The notes beneath the pieces were generated by a model. It ran no database searches and was not told where the DNA came from. It saw only the letters and a program-made list of their open reading frames with translations. A stretch of 18,653 nucleotides of DNA, taken from NCBI GenBank assembly GCA_016715405.1, contig JADKAE010000036.1, forward strand, positions 1-18,653, written 5' to 3'. Below are positions 7,612-15,590 of the stretch, in pieces. Source of the DNA: Saprospiraceae bacterium. Its GTDB lineage: Bacteria; Bacteroidota; Bacteroidia; Chitinophagales; Saprospiraceae. How positions within the stretch are numbered: position 1 is the first letter of the stretch; every line of letters begins with the position of its first letter. Made by a program: the position numbers and the translations under genes.

Positions 7612-9697
7612 TTACAAGCCCAATTCCTTAATCAGCCTGTCGGCTTTGAACATATATTTCAATGCAGCCGCAATACCGCCGGCGTGTACCGATACGGCGC
7701 GGTTGTATTGGGTATCGTAAATAAAATTACCCGGGAGCGACTCGATGTTGCCGTCAAAAACCAATCCCACTGCCTCTCCTTTGATATTGATCATGGGGCT
7801 TCCCGAGTTGCCGCCGATGATGTCGTTGGTAGAGACAAAATTGAAAGGCGCCTTCAGCAATTCCATGGGTGGGTTTTGCCAGCGCTCGGGCAGCGACCAG
7901 GGGAATTTGCCGCCGAAGCTGTAGTAGCGGTCGTAGAAACCGAAATAAGTAGTTTGTACCGGCGACATGGTGCCGTTGTATTCGTAGGGTTTCACTATGC
8001 CGTCGGAGATACGAAGCGTAAAGGTAGCATCGGGAGGAATATTGAGTCCAAAAACCTGGTAGATCTCCTGGCCTATTTTGCCTTCGAGGGCCTTGCGCTT
8101 GGGGGTGGAAGCTCTGAACATTTTTACCGCGTTTTCGAAAGCGGGTACGATCAGACGGCCTGCGACCAACAGCGGGTCTCTGTCCTTTTTGTACTTATCG
8201 GCTTTCAGCTCCAACAACTTATTGAGTTTAGCTGTGTCGGCAAAGTCGGTTTTGTCGAGGATGCGACGGGCGGCTTCCAAGGGCGTGCGGCCGTCGAGGA
8301 TAGTCGTCAGATAGGCATCATCGGGGCTGGCATACATTTTGAGCTCCTCGAGCAACGTTGTAAGCATACGCAATTCCTGCGGGTCTTTCAAACCTGCGGC
8401 AGTAGCTTTTAGTTGCTCGCGCAGGGCTTTGAGGTCTTCTTCGCCGGCGCCGCCTTCGAGGGCTCTCTCGTATGCATTGGAGTAGTGCATGAGCAACAGA
8501 GCGCTGCCTCCCAGCGGACTGGGGCCGAGCAGCGTGATTTCAGAAGCATGCGCATACAACGGCGCGTATTCGTCAGCCAGTTGTTTCCAGTAATCCTGTC
8601 CGGACGCTACCGCTTTGGATTGGGCTTTTACCTTGTTTTCCATGCCCTGCTTGCGGCCCATGAGAATGGGGTCGTGCATGCCTTCCACGATGCCGTTGAT
8701 AGCTTTGATGCCGTTGGCCATGCTAAAAAGCTGTTCTTGTAGATCGTGCGAGGGGTTGCGGTTGTATTCTTCTTTGAGGATAGTTTCGCGGTTTTTCATC
8801 CAGGCCAGCTGGATATTGTAGCGATAGTCGCGGTCGTATTCCAGCTGAGCCACGGTGCGATAGCGCTCGGTAGAACCGGGGTTGCCCACCACAAAAACGG
8901 GTTCGCCTTCTTTGATACCGTCGGGATTAAAGGAAAATAAAAATTCCTGGAATTAACGGTTTGCCGTTTTCGTATACGCGCCAGAACGTGCAATCGAGGT
9001 TGTAACGGGGGAAGGTGAAGTTATCGTAGTCGCCGCCGAAAAAGCCGAGTTGAAGTTCGGGAATCCAAACCAGGCGCACATCGTCGTAGCGCTTATAGCC
9101 GTAGAGCGATACGCGGCCGCCGTTGTAGTAGAGCACCTGCTCGATTTCGAGGCCGTCCCAGTTGGGTTTGGCGCTGTATTCTTTTTTGAGCATACGCACG
9201 GCCGAATCGCGCAACATAATGATTTCCTGGTCGCTTTTGGCCTGGCTGGTGAGGGCGGTCACAGCTTCGGTAACGTCGGCAATTTGTACCAGTTGCTTGA
9301 CAAACAGGCCTTCTACGCGGCGTTCGTCTTCTTGCGTAGCGGCATAAAAGCCGTTTTTGTCGAAGTCGTCGCCTTCTTTCATCACTTTACCTACTTCGCC
9401 GCGCGAGCAGTGGTGATTGGTCATCACTAGTCCGTCGGGTGAAATAAACGAAGCCGAGCAATAGCTTGAAAAACGCAAGGCAGCCATGCGCACGCGCGAA
9501 AGCCAGCGCTCGTCGGGTTTGAAGCCGTAAGTGTCGGTAAAGTATTTCAGGGGGGCGTGTTCAAACGTCCACATTTTGCCGTAGTCGAACTGATTGGGTT
9601 CCACAACGGGGTAGACGGATGCTGCTTTTTGGGCAAATAGCCCTAGCGGTGCTGATAATAACAGCAGGATGATGGTTCGTAAAACTAAATTTTTCAT
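7612..9697 (-). CDS. S46-family dipeptidyl-peptidase (DPP7-like), one frameshift
   Basis: An exopeptidase that removes dipeptides from oligopeptide N-termini in the periplasm. It starts at ATG 9697 with a signal peptide (LVLRTIILLLLSAPLGLFAQ) and is about 695 residues when joined, matching the family length of about 700. The catalytic triad is visible: His in MTNHHCSRGEVG, Asp in GGDYDNFTFPRYNLD and Ser in GGNSGSP. Eighteen residues after the catalytic Ser, in VFDGN, is a Gly. By my count this position is Gly in DPP7 (hydrophobic P1) and Arg in DPP11 (acidic P1), so DPP7-like specificity is inferred. The frame changes between 8926 and 8950, within GGAATTTTTATTTTCC on the coding strand. Downstream, FSFNPDGIKEGEPVFVVGNPGST continues in another frame. 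The second part runs on intact to TAA 7612. Confidence 0.92.
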
Positions 9698-9729
9698 CGT
9701 AAAAATGATTAGGAGCTTTTTAAAGGCGG

Positions 9730-9737
9730 CAAAGTTA
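9730..9737 (-). promoter_or_regulatory. Bacteroidota -7 box candidate for S46 peptidase
   Basis: The minus strand reads TAACTTTG, an exact TAnnTTTG match, 33 bases upstream of ATG 9697 and inside the short gap after the coiled-coil gene. This suggests the peptidase has its own promoter. No clear -33 TTTG is visible. Confidence 0.45.
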
Positions 9738-9755
9738 GGGCAAAAAGGTGAATTT

Positions 9756-10106
9756 TTACTGCCGCTTCCGCGACGAAGCTTTCAATTGTGCAATTTCCGC
9801 TTCGAGTTCTTCTATCCGCTTGTTTTTCTTTTCCAACTGCCCTACCAGCGTTTCTACGGTGGATTCCAGCTCCTGGTTTTTTTGTGTCAGCGCGGTTACG
9901 TCATCTGAAGAAGCGCTTGCCTCCTCGCCATTTTCCCTGCGATCTACAGTGGTAGCAGATTTGCTATCGATCCCGATGAGGTTTTTGAAATTCTGAATGC
10001 CGTCTTGTCCGTTGTAATACGATGCGCCGATATACGCCGCCGGCGCCAGGATGACCATGACGATCAAAAATCGGGCGAAACCAGTTATTTGCAGTCTTCT
10101 AGCCAT
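9756..10106 (-). CDS. small membrane-anchored coiled-coil protein, function unknown
   Basis: 116 residues from ATG 10106. Residues 1-12 are basic (MARRLQITGFAR) and followed by a single hydrophobic segment, FLIVMVILAPAAYIGASYY. An acidic, low-complexity linker (RRENGEEASASSDD) follows, then from about residue 70 a heptad-patterned coiled coil (LTQKNQELESTVETLVGQLE and onward) to the basic end SSRKRQ. I do not recognise the family. It looks like a small bitopic protein that oligomerises or acts as a scaffold. It lies 58 bases upstream of the S46 peptidase gene on the same strand, but a -7 box in between argues against a simple operon. Confidence 0.75.
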   Translation of the reverse strand: MARRLQITGFARFLIVMVILAPAAYIGASYYNGQDGIQNFKNLIGIDSKSATTVDRRENGEEASASSDDVTALTQKNQELESTVETLVGQLEKKNKRIEELEAEIAQLKASSRKRQ

Positions 10107-10123
10107 GTCGTTTTGTTTTTTTA

Positions 10124-10131
10124 CAAAAATA
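10124..10131 (-). promoter_or_regulatory. Bacteroidota -7 box candidate for coiled-coil gene
   Basis: The minus strand reads TATTTTTG, an exact TAnnTTTG match, 17 bases upstream of ATG 10106. The region is A/T-rich, so chance is possible. Confidence 0.35.
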
Positions 10132-10195
10132 CGTCACTCACCCTTGCTTTGTTGCAATTTTTCTACCTGACCCGGTGGTTTTCGGACGAAATGTC

Positions 10196-10251
10196 GGTTC
10201 TCTGTTGTCCGTTGTCCGTTGTCCGTTGTCGGTTCTCTGTTATCCGTTCCT
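10196..10251. repeat. heptanucleotide tandem array (about eight units)
   Basis: Consecutive 7-mers read GGTTCTC, TGTTGTC, CGTTGTC three times, GGTTCTC, TGTTATC and CGTTCCT. The register is unbroken over 56 bases. Bases 10232-10242 are the exact reverse complement of 10272-10282 in the neighbouring array, so the two arrays face each other as an inverted pair. Confidence 0.85.
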
Positions 10252-10272
10252 TATCTTTGCCATTTACACTTT

Positions 10273-10312
10273 AACAGAGAACAGAGAACAGAGAACAGAG
10301 AACAGAGAACAG
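10273..10312. repeat. heptanucleotide tandem array AACAGAG x 5.7
   Basis: Five perfect AACAGAG units start at 10273, 10280, 10287, 10294 and 10301, plus a partial AACAG. The array ends exactly one base before the stop codon of the DUF5723-like gene (TAG at 10315-10313, minus strand), so it is the immediate 3' flank of that gene. Confidence 0.9.
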
Positions 10313-11638
10313 CTACTTCCCCAACAACAAACTAAGCCCCAGCCTTGCATTTGCGCTATGCGTGCGTTTGGGCTGAAAAACGGTGAGCACGTTGTCGGTA
10401 GCGGCCAGGATTTGCACGGGGCCCAGCTTGACAAGAATATTGGCCCCTATGTTGTTGAGTGATTCGTTGCGATAAGCGTACAATACGCCTACTTGCAGCA
10501 TTTTTTTCAATAAAGAGGCATGGGCGCTGATGGCGAAGGCGGGGAAAGCTTCGCCACGGTAGGTCTCGGTGTAATACAAGGCGCCAAATCGCCAGGTATC
10601 GTTGAGGGTATAAGAGGCACTCAGGTAATAGCGGGGCGCCAGCTTGGTGGTATAGGCATTTTGCGTCTCTGTGGGTTGGTACAATTGCTCGAGGGTGTCG
10701 AGTACCGAGCCCACGTTGGTAGAATCGTCGAGCAACTGCTGGGCCACGTCGAGCCCTTTAAACTCGGTGACGCCGCTGATGCTGTAGTTTTTTACGTTTT
10801 CTTTCCAGTCAATCTTCCCCCCCAAATCGAGTACGCTGGCGGCAAAATCCCAGCGTTTGGTTTGGTAATACACGCCCAGGTCGATGGCATAACCGCTGTT
10901 TTTGGAAAAAAGGTGCTTGGTTTCCAGCGTGCCGAAATCGAAGTTGAAGCGCAGGTCTCTGATGCTTTCATATTCCAGCACGCCGGCGGAGTTCACCAGC
11001 AGGTCGGCGTCGAGGGTGAGGGCATAGGCCGCGCTGTCGGTGTAGAGTTGTAGTCGCTTGCGCTCCGTCGACGCGTCGGCGATGCCGCTGAGGTATTTGG
11101 CCCGGGCGCCCACCGTAAGCCCCTGGATAGGCGTTACCGCCACACCGGCGTACCACTCGTGGTAGCCGTTGAGCTGCATATCGGTGCTAAAATCGACGTT
11201 TTGACCAATAAACTGGGCGTTGCCCTGCCAGATGAGCTGGGGCAGCGTTTTGGGATAGTTAAAATAGGCGCCGAACCGCAAGACATGGCCCAGACTCAAC
11301 GAAATCTTGCCCAGGCGAAAAGCGGCGCTCAGGGTTTCGATATCGAGGTTTTCGCGCACCAGGTTGCTGTTGGTCAGCTTGGGGATTGCGTTATTTACAT
11401 CAATAACCTCCTCGCCCTTTTCGTTGGTCACGGCCAGGTCGGCATAGGTGATATTGGTGAGTAACAGGTTGTTGTATATTCCCGGCAAGCCGATGACCAG
11501 CTTGTTAGAAGGCAGAATCGCCGGGTTGGTGCGGTTAGCGGGCCAGGCATCCCGCAGCAAGTGTACGCCCAGCTCTTCCTGTGCGGTGAGCAACGTAATC
11601 CCCCCCAGCCACAAGATCAAAGTGATGATTTTCCTCAT
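10313..11638 (-). CDS. DUF5723-like outer-membrane beta-barrel protein
   Basis: 441 residues from ATG 11638 with a Sec signal peptide (KIITLILWLGGITLLTAQ). The N-terminal WPANRTNPAILPSNKLVIGL segment followed by many amphipathic strands with aromatic ends (for example LSLGHVLRFGAYFNYP, YYLSASYTLNDTWRFGALYY, MLQVGVLYAYRN) matches the PorV/FadL-like DUF5723 outer-membrane proteins of Bacteroidota. The protein ends HSANARLGLSLLLGK. The function is unknown; transport or a T9SS-related accessory role are possibilities. A large lipoprotein gene lies 81 bases upstream on the same strand, so the two may be co-transcribed and act together at the outer membrane. Confidence 0.8.
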   Translation of the reverse strand: MRKIITLILWLGGITLLTAQEELGVHLLRDAWPANRTNPAILPSNKLVIGLPGIYNNLLLTNITYADLAVTNEKGEEVIDVNNAIPKLTNSNLVRENLDIETLSAAFRLGKISLSLGHVLRFGAYFNYPKTLPQLIWQGNAQFIGQNVDFSTDMQLNGYHEWYAGVAVTPIQGLTVGARAKYLSGIADASTERKRLQLYTDSAAYALTLDADLLVNSAGVLEYESIRDLRFNFDFGTLETKHLFSKNSGYAIDLGVYYQTKRWDFAASVLDLGGKIDWKENVKNYSISGVTEFKGLDVAQQLLDDSTNVGSVLDTLEQLYQPTETQNAYTTKLAPRYYLSASYTLNDTWRFGALYYTETYRGEAFPAFAISAHASLLKKMLQVGVLYAYRNESLNNIGANILVKLGPVQILAATDNVLTVFQPKRTHSANARLGLSLLLGK

Positions 11639-11646
11639 TTATATTT

Positions 11647-11673
11647 CGGATTGCGGAATTCGGAATTCGGATT
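11647..11673. repeat. short heptamer repeat CGGAATT x about 3
   Basis: CGGATT(G), then CGGAATT at 11654 and 11661, then CGGATT at 11668. It lies in the spacer between the 514-residue lipoprotein gene and the DUF5723-like gene start. Confidence 0.65.
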
Positions 11674-11708
11674 TTAATGAATTTGCTTTGCTGAAACTTC
11701 TACCGAGC

Positions 11709-11743
11709 TTCATTTTTCATTATTCATTCTTAATTTTCAATTT
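11709..11743. repeat. degenerate heptamer array spanning a gene 3' end
   Basis: Five successive 7-mers read TTCATTT, TTCATTA, TTCATTC, TTAATTT and TCAATTT. The last three units encode the C-terminal KLKIKNE of the lipoprotein and the second contains its stop region (TAA at 11722-11720), so the array overlaps the end of the coding region. The A/T-rich sequence weakens the call. Confidence 0.55.
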
Positions 11744-13264
11744 TGCGCCCAAGCGCACTTGTACCTGCTGATCAGCCAGTACCCGCACCGATACGTTGCC
11801 GTCATTGTAGGTAGAAAAGGCGGCCACCACAGAAAGCCGTTTGGCATCCCTGATGCCGGCAAAACGGGCCTCATCAAAGGGGGCATACGTGATTTGTTGT
11901 TTAGGCTGTATCACGTGGCCTTGTCCGTCTACCGGAGCGGAGTTGATCACGCGTTCGCGTGAACCGAGGAGGGAATCCAGTACCATGCCGTTGTCGTCGA
12001 GGAAATAGCCCTGCACGTCTATCGACAAAGGCAGGCCGTTGTCGGTCACCAGTTTGAATTCGGCGGCTTTGACTTCCTCAAATTTCGAGAAATCGATATC
12101 AAATGTATCGCGCGCCACAAAATCAACAGCATTGCCGTACAGCGGCAACTCCACATCTACCCGCACCTTGTAATAACTACTATCGGTGATAAAACCCCTT
12201 ATCGTCGAATTCATTTCGGGGTTGGTAAAGGCGTTTACGTCGTAATCTATCGCTATCGGCCCTGCGCCCAATACGATATCGATATTGGAATTTTCTTTCG
12301 TAAATACAAAAGACGTGGTTTTCACCTGTCCGATCTCGTCGAGCGTGGGATAGGGAAAATCAATGCCATTGGTGATAAACTCGCTTTCGAGGGGCAATAC
12401 ATCTCCCCGCACGGTAAAGACGTTGAACAAATTGATAATAGAGCGGGTGGGAATGCCGAACGAGTTTTCGAAATTGAAAGTGATCTTGGGCTCTTCAAAA
12501 TACACATCACCGCGTACCCAATTGTCGAAAAAATCGATGACGATGGTATCTCTGCCACCTTCGTAGAGCTGGTTGCCCAGGTATCCTTCGGCGTAGGAGA
12601 ACGACAAGTCATTGATCAGCAAGCCAGTAGGACCAAGCGTCACCATATCGCCGGTGGCGTCGATAGCTTCGTATTCGATATAGATCGAGTCGTTGACCGG
12701 CTGTATAAGGTGGCCGCCCAATTGTATGGGAGTAAACAGGTTGGCCGTCTGCGGAGGGTCGCCCGTGCCACTATACGCGGGCACGGTGGTTGTAAACGAA
12801 AATGGCACGCCGTTGAGGGTCACTTCCGGTATCATGAATGTGACGGTGATGCTTTCGTTGTGGATATTTTGGATCAAATACACCAGTTTGCCCGTTTTGA
12901 GGTCCAGCCGGTCCATATCCAGTCCACTGGGCGCCGCAAACGGCAGCGCCTGTCGGTTGCTGGTAATCGGAATGACGCCCTGCGACACAGTGGCATTGAT
13001 AGCGGCAAACACCTCTGCACTCGATTTGGTGATCACGTCGCCGCTGTAGCGGAAGCGGATCAGTCCGTCGGGGTCGATCGTGAGGGAGGCGTTTTCTTCA
13101 AAATTCTCCAAAATATCGTGCATCGAAAGGCGGGTATCGATCAGGGGCACGGCAAATTCGGCCTCATAATCGGGGTTGTCGAGATCCTCGATGTCGTCAA
13201 ATGTACTGCAGGCCGTGAGTCCGGCCAGCATAAATAGGGATAACCAAAAATAGTTTTTCAGCAT
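11720..13264 (-). CDS. large lipoprotein of unknown function
   Basis: 514 residues from ATG 13264 (MLKNYFWLSLFMLAGLTAC); a TTG seven codons upstream also opens the frame, but ATG gives a normal lipoprotein signal. The lipobox is GLTAC with Cys19, followed by an acidic stretch (STFDDIEDLDNPDYEAEFAV), typical of surface-exposed Bacteroidota lipoproteins. The rest is beta-rich with repeated short segments (FEEPKITFNFENSFGIP, IDIVLGAGPIAIDYDVNA, ARDTFDIDFSKFEEVKAAEF) and no catalytic motif that I can see. I do not recognise a named domain. Its pairing with the DUF5723-like barrel, 81 bases downstream, suggests a shared envelope role. The last codons lie in a heptamer repeat. Confidence 0.85.
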   Translation of the reverse strand: MLKNYFWLSLFMLAGLTACSTFDDIEDLDNPDYEAEFAVPLIDTRLSMHDILENFEENASLTIDPDGLIRFRYSGDVITKSSAEVFAAINATVSQGVIPITSNRQALPFAAPSGLDMDRLDLKTGKLVYLIQNIHNESITVTFMIPEVTLNGVPFSFTTTVPAYSGTGDPPQTANLFTPIQLGGHLIQPVNDSIYIEYEAIDATGDMVTLGPTGLLINDLSFSYAEGYLGNQLYEGGRDTIVIDFFDNWVRGDVYFEEPKITFNFENSFGIPTRSIINLFNVFTVRGDVLPLESEFITNGIDFPYPTLDEIGQVKTTSFVFTKENSNIDIVLGAGPIAIDYDVNAFTNPEMNSTIRGFITDSSYYKVRVDVELPLYGNAVDFVARDTFDIDFSKFEEVKAAEFKLVTDNGLPLSIDVQGYFLDDNGMVLDSLLGSRERVINSAPVDGQGHVIQPKQQITYAPFDEARFAGIRDAKRLSVVAAFSTYNDGNVSVRVLADQQVQVRLGAKLKIKNE

Positions 13265-13438
13265 GCCGTGGCAATTTTTAAACAATATCTAAAACGAATT
13301 TGAACGGATGTGCATCCTGGCCCGGCCATCTTTAGACGGCAGGCCGACAAGCGGTGGAGTTTTTTCAGAAGGTGTTGTCGCGTTTGTAACGCACTATGTA
13401 GCAGCAAAGATAATGCTTTATTACCAAACTATAAATGC

Positions 13439-13467
13439 TTTGACATTCCTATTGGTTGAATGTCAAA
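13439..13467. promoter_or_regulatory. perfect 10-bp inverted repeat in divergent intergenic region
   Basis: TTTGACATTC at 13439-13448 and GAATGTCAAA at 13458-13467 are exact reverse complements with a 9-base spacer. They lie between the divergent lipoprotein (13264, minus) and methyltransferase (13521, plus) genes. A GC run and T7 tract follow at 13470-13487, so it could be an operator or, read on the plus strand, a hairpin. Confidence 0.45.
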
Positions 13468-13520
13468 CGCCCGGGGGTGTTTTTTTATTATCAAACGCGG
13501 TAAATCCCTAACTTTCCGCC

Positions 13521-14233
13521 ATGAACCACTACGGAAAGCTCTACCTCATTCCTACGCCGTTGGGCGAAGAGGGCAGCTATACGCTCTCGACTGATTTACA
13601 GGCCGTTATGCCCCAACTCGACACGTTTATCGTGGAGCGGGCCAAGACGGCCCGGCATTTTATCAAGCAATACTGCCCGGGCAAGCCGCTGCAGGAATTG
13701 CAGTTGTTCGAACTCAACGAACACACCGACCCGCGGGAGGTGGCCGCTATGCTCCAACCCGCCCTGGAAGGCAAAGATATCGGCCTGCTCTCAGAGGCCG
13801 GTTGTCCCGGCGTAGCCGACCCCGGCGCCGAAGCCGTGCGGCTGGCCCACCAGGCAGGCATCGAAGTGAGGCCGCTGGTAGGCCCTTCTTCGCTGCTGCT
13901 GGCCCTGATGGCCTCGGGCCTCGACGGCCAGCGTTTTTGTTTTCACGGCTATCTGCCTCCCCAACGCCCTGAATTGGCCAAGACCCTGAAACAATTAGAG
14001 CAACAATCGGCCCGCCGTCGCGAAACGCAAATTTTTATCGAAACACCCTACCGCAACCGGCAGGTGCTCGACACGGCCCTGCAAACGCTGGCCCCACTAC
14101 CCCTACTCTGCATCGCCGCCGATCTTACATTGCCAACGCAGTATATCCATACCAAACGCATTGCCGATTGAAAAAAACTGCGTTGCCCGATTTGCACAAG
14201 CGGCCCACCGTTTTTTTGATGTTTAATGTTTGA
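13521..14233 (+). CDS. RsmI-like SAM-dependent methyltransferase (tetrapyrrole-methylase fold), frameshift at the 3' end
   Basis: Starts at ATG 13521 (MNHYGKLYLIPTPLGEEGSY). The tetrapyrrole methylase fold is shown by LYLIPTPLG, ELNEHTDPREV, the SAM-binding DIGLLSEAGCPGVADPG and VRPLVGPSSLLLALMASGL, then FCFHGYLPP. RsmI makes the 2'-O-methylation of C1402 in 16S rRNA. The N-terminus here (ERAKTARHFIKQY) and the lack of GN after PTP-LG mark it as a paralogue common in Bacteroidota whose substrate is uncertain. As read the frame stops at 14168-14170 after KRIAD. Adding one base there gives WKKTALPDLHKRPTVFLMF, the usual KRPxVF C-terminus, and a stop at 14231-14233. Even if the break is real, only about 20 residues are lost. 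The end lies in a heptamer array, beside an IS insertion. Confidence 0.88.
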
Positions 14234-14238
14234 TGTTG
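14218..14238. repeat. heptamer array GATGTTT/AATGTTT at methyltransferase 3' end
   Basis: Units are GATGTTT at 14218, AATGTTT at 14225 and GATGTTG at 14232. They encode the last codons and stop of the methyltransferase. Bases 14225-14237 are the exact reverse complement of 15607-15619 on the far side of the IS. Confidence 0.75.
14233..14236. repeat. left copy of 4-bp target site duplication (ATGT)
   Basis: ATGT directly precedes the IS terminus TGTCGTAGG and recurs at 15555-15558 just after the right terminus. It is short, so the call rests on its exact fit to both ends. Confidence 0.6.
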
Positions 14239-14296
14239 TCGTAGGACATTGAATATACCTGAAAAAAAGTCGGAAAGATTACCGGAAGTTCATTGA
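14237..14296. repeat. IS left terminal inverted repeat
   Basis: Pairs with 15495-15554 at 55 of 60 bases. The five differences all lie within bases 14263-14272. Further partial similarity extends to about 14321, covering the transposase start codon region. Confidence 0.85.
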
Positions 14297-14319
14297 TATT
14301 TAGGTCAAAAATTACGAAT

Positions 14320-15501
14320 ATGGAAGCACACTCTCCGGCTAAACGTCAAGAAGCCTATCGGATGTGGGAATCTGGAGAAAAGAAGAGCGTGATAGCTAGA
14401 AGTCTTCCAGATTGATTACGACACCCTACTAGGGTGGATAAAACGCTTTTAAAGCCGAGGGCGTTTCAGGTATGGAATTACGTTATCATCGGTGTGGACG
14501 CCCCGGGTTATAGACGATAAGGTAAAAGCAAAGGCCATTGCGCTTCGACAGGCACATGCTGGGTGGGGCTGTCCATATATTCGCTTGCAGTTGGTACAGG
14601 AATTTGGGGCATCATCAGTTGCGAGTGTTCGGCATATCCATCGGTGGCTAAAAGCGGCGGGACTGATGGAGTCCAAGACACGCTTGCCGGCAGTAGCCGT
14701 TCCTTGGGCCAAAGTTCCGTTGGCACGTGTTCAGGTTGATGCCAAGGAACAACTTAAGACGGCAGACGGCCTCCCTGTTGTTACCTGAATTTTCAGATGA
14801 AAATAGCGGCGCGGTGTTAGACGCCTTTGTTTTTCCCCTACGACCGCATCAGCCAAGTACCCGTTGATCAGATATATGATGCGGTGCGCTACCTCATGTT
14901 TCGTTGGGGATTCATCGGTGCTTTTCGGGCAGATAACGGCGCTCCGTTTGGAGACCCAAGCAGGCGGCGTTATCTGTGCTGAATTTATGCCTCAGGGGTA
15001 TGGTATCCATGTCAAGGTTAATCCACCACGCCGACCACAAAAAAATGCCAGGTAGAGCGCAATCAAGGAACCACAAGCCGTTGGGCAGATGTGAGTGCTT
15101 GTCGCAACTATCTGGATTTTCAAGACAAATTAATCAAGCAGTCTGGCATCAAAGAGAATTATTCCCTTCTCGTGTATGTAAAGGCCAGACGCGGGCTCAA
15201 TACTTTCCCCAACTTTTAATAATCCCAAACGATTCCACCCGATGCTTTTTATCCCCATTTTATATATGAGCATCTGGCAAAAGGAGCCTGGCAACGCAAG
15301 GTAAGTAAGGATGGTACCACACGTCTGTTCAGTGCAAACTATCAGATTGGACGTAAGCATTGTCTTAAACACGTGACCGCTACCTTTGATCCTGATGAGA
15401 AATCATGGGTTTTCAAAGACCGCTATGGTGTCATATTGAAAACATGCCTCGCCCTTAACCTGAGCCCACAGCATATTCGTAATTTATCCCTATTTCAATG
15501 A
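14320..15501 (+). pseudogene. DDE (rve-type) transposase, degenerate with many frameshifts
   Basis: Starts at ATG 14320 (MEAHSPAKRQEAYRMWESGE). The frames jump at about 14407, 14448, 14500, 14788, 14840, 14975 and 15052, with more beyond 15220. Pieced together: an N-terminal helix-turn-helix (KKSVIARSLQIDYDTLLGWI), then HAGWGCPYIRLQL and a second HTH-like HIHRWLKAAGL. The DDE core follows: D in RVQVDAKEQLKTADG, D in FRADNGAPFG, and E in ARVERNQGTTSRW. A C-terminal tail resembles KHVTATFDPDEKSWVFKDR. All three catalytic residues can be recognised but only in separate frames. Seven or more breaks in 1.2 kb is far above the rate in neighbouring genes, so I read it as genuinely inactive. IS481 versus a related rve family is not fully settled. 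Confidence 0.75.
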
Positions 15502-15554
15502 ACTTCCGGTAATCTTTCTGACCTATAATCAGGTATATTCAATGTCCTACGACA
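15495..15554. repeat. IS right terminal inverted repeat
   Basis: Reverse complement of 14237-14296 with five mismatches. It ends in CCTACGACA and is followed directly by ATGT. Confidence 0.85.
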
Positions 15555-15558
15555 ATGT
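15555..15558. repeat. right copy of 4-bp target site duplication (ATGT)
   Basis: Immediately follows the right IS end; matches 14233-14236. Confidence 0.6.
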
Positions 15559-15590
15559 TGGATGCTGGATAATATTTGTAAGTATGTAAT

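Larger units (their letters stand above)
14237..15554 (+). mobile_element. decayed IS481-like insertion sequence, 1318 bp
   Basis: Both ends carry a 60-base inverted repeat (14237-14296 and 15495-15554) that matches at 55 of 60 positions. The outer 26 bases are identical and begin TGTCGTAGGACATTG. Similarity continues inward across another 23 to 26 bases with a short gap. The ends are TGT...ACA, usual for IS481, and a 4-bp ATGT repeat flanks the element. It carries one plus-strand transposase gene, badly frameshifted. The element sits directly behind the methyltransferase gene and 97 bases before the CHAT gene. Confidence 0.85.

Noticed and set aside
7495..8412. 305-codon plus-strand open frame
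   Set aside because: Lies antisense to the S46 peptidase, whose catalytic Ser region is on the other strand; no domain is visible in the plus-strand product.
10196..10312. possible CRISPR array
   Set aside because: The units are contiguous 7-mers with no spacers and no cas genes are nearby.
10520..11053. 177-codon plus-strand open frame
   Set aside because: Shadow of the DUF5723-like gene on the minus strand.
13509..13516. TAACTTTC as a -7 box for the methyltransferase
   Set aside because: Last base deviates from TAnnTTTG and it lies only four bases before the start codon, too close unless the mRNA is leaderless.
14976..15269. 97-codon plus-strand open frame inside the IS
   Set aside because: A wrong-frame reading of the broken transposase; the neighbouring frame carries the RPQKNAR and VERNQGT motifs.
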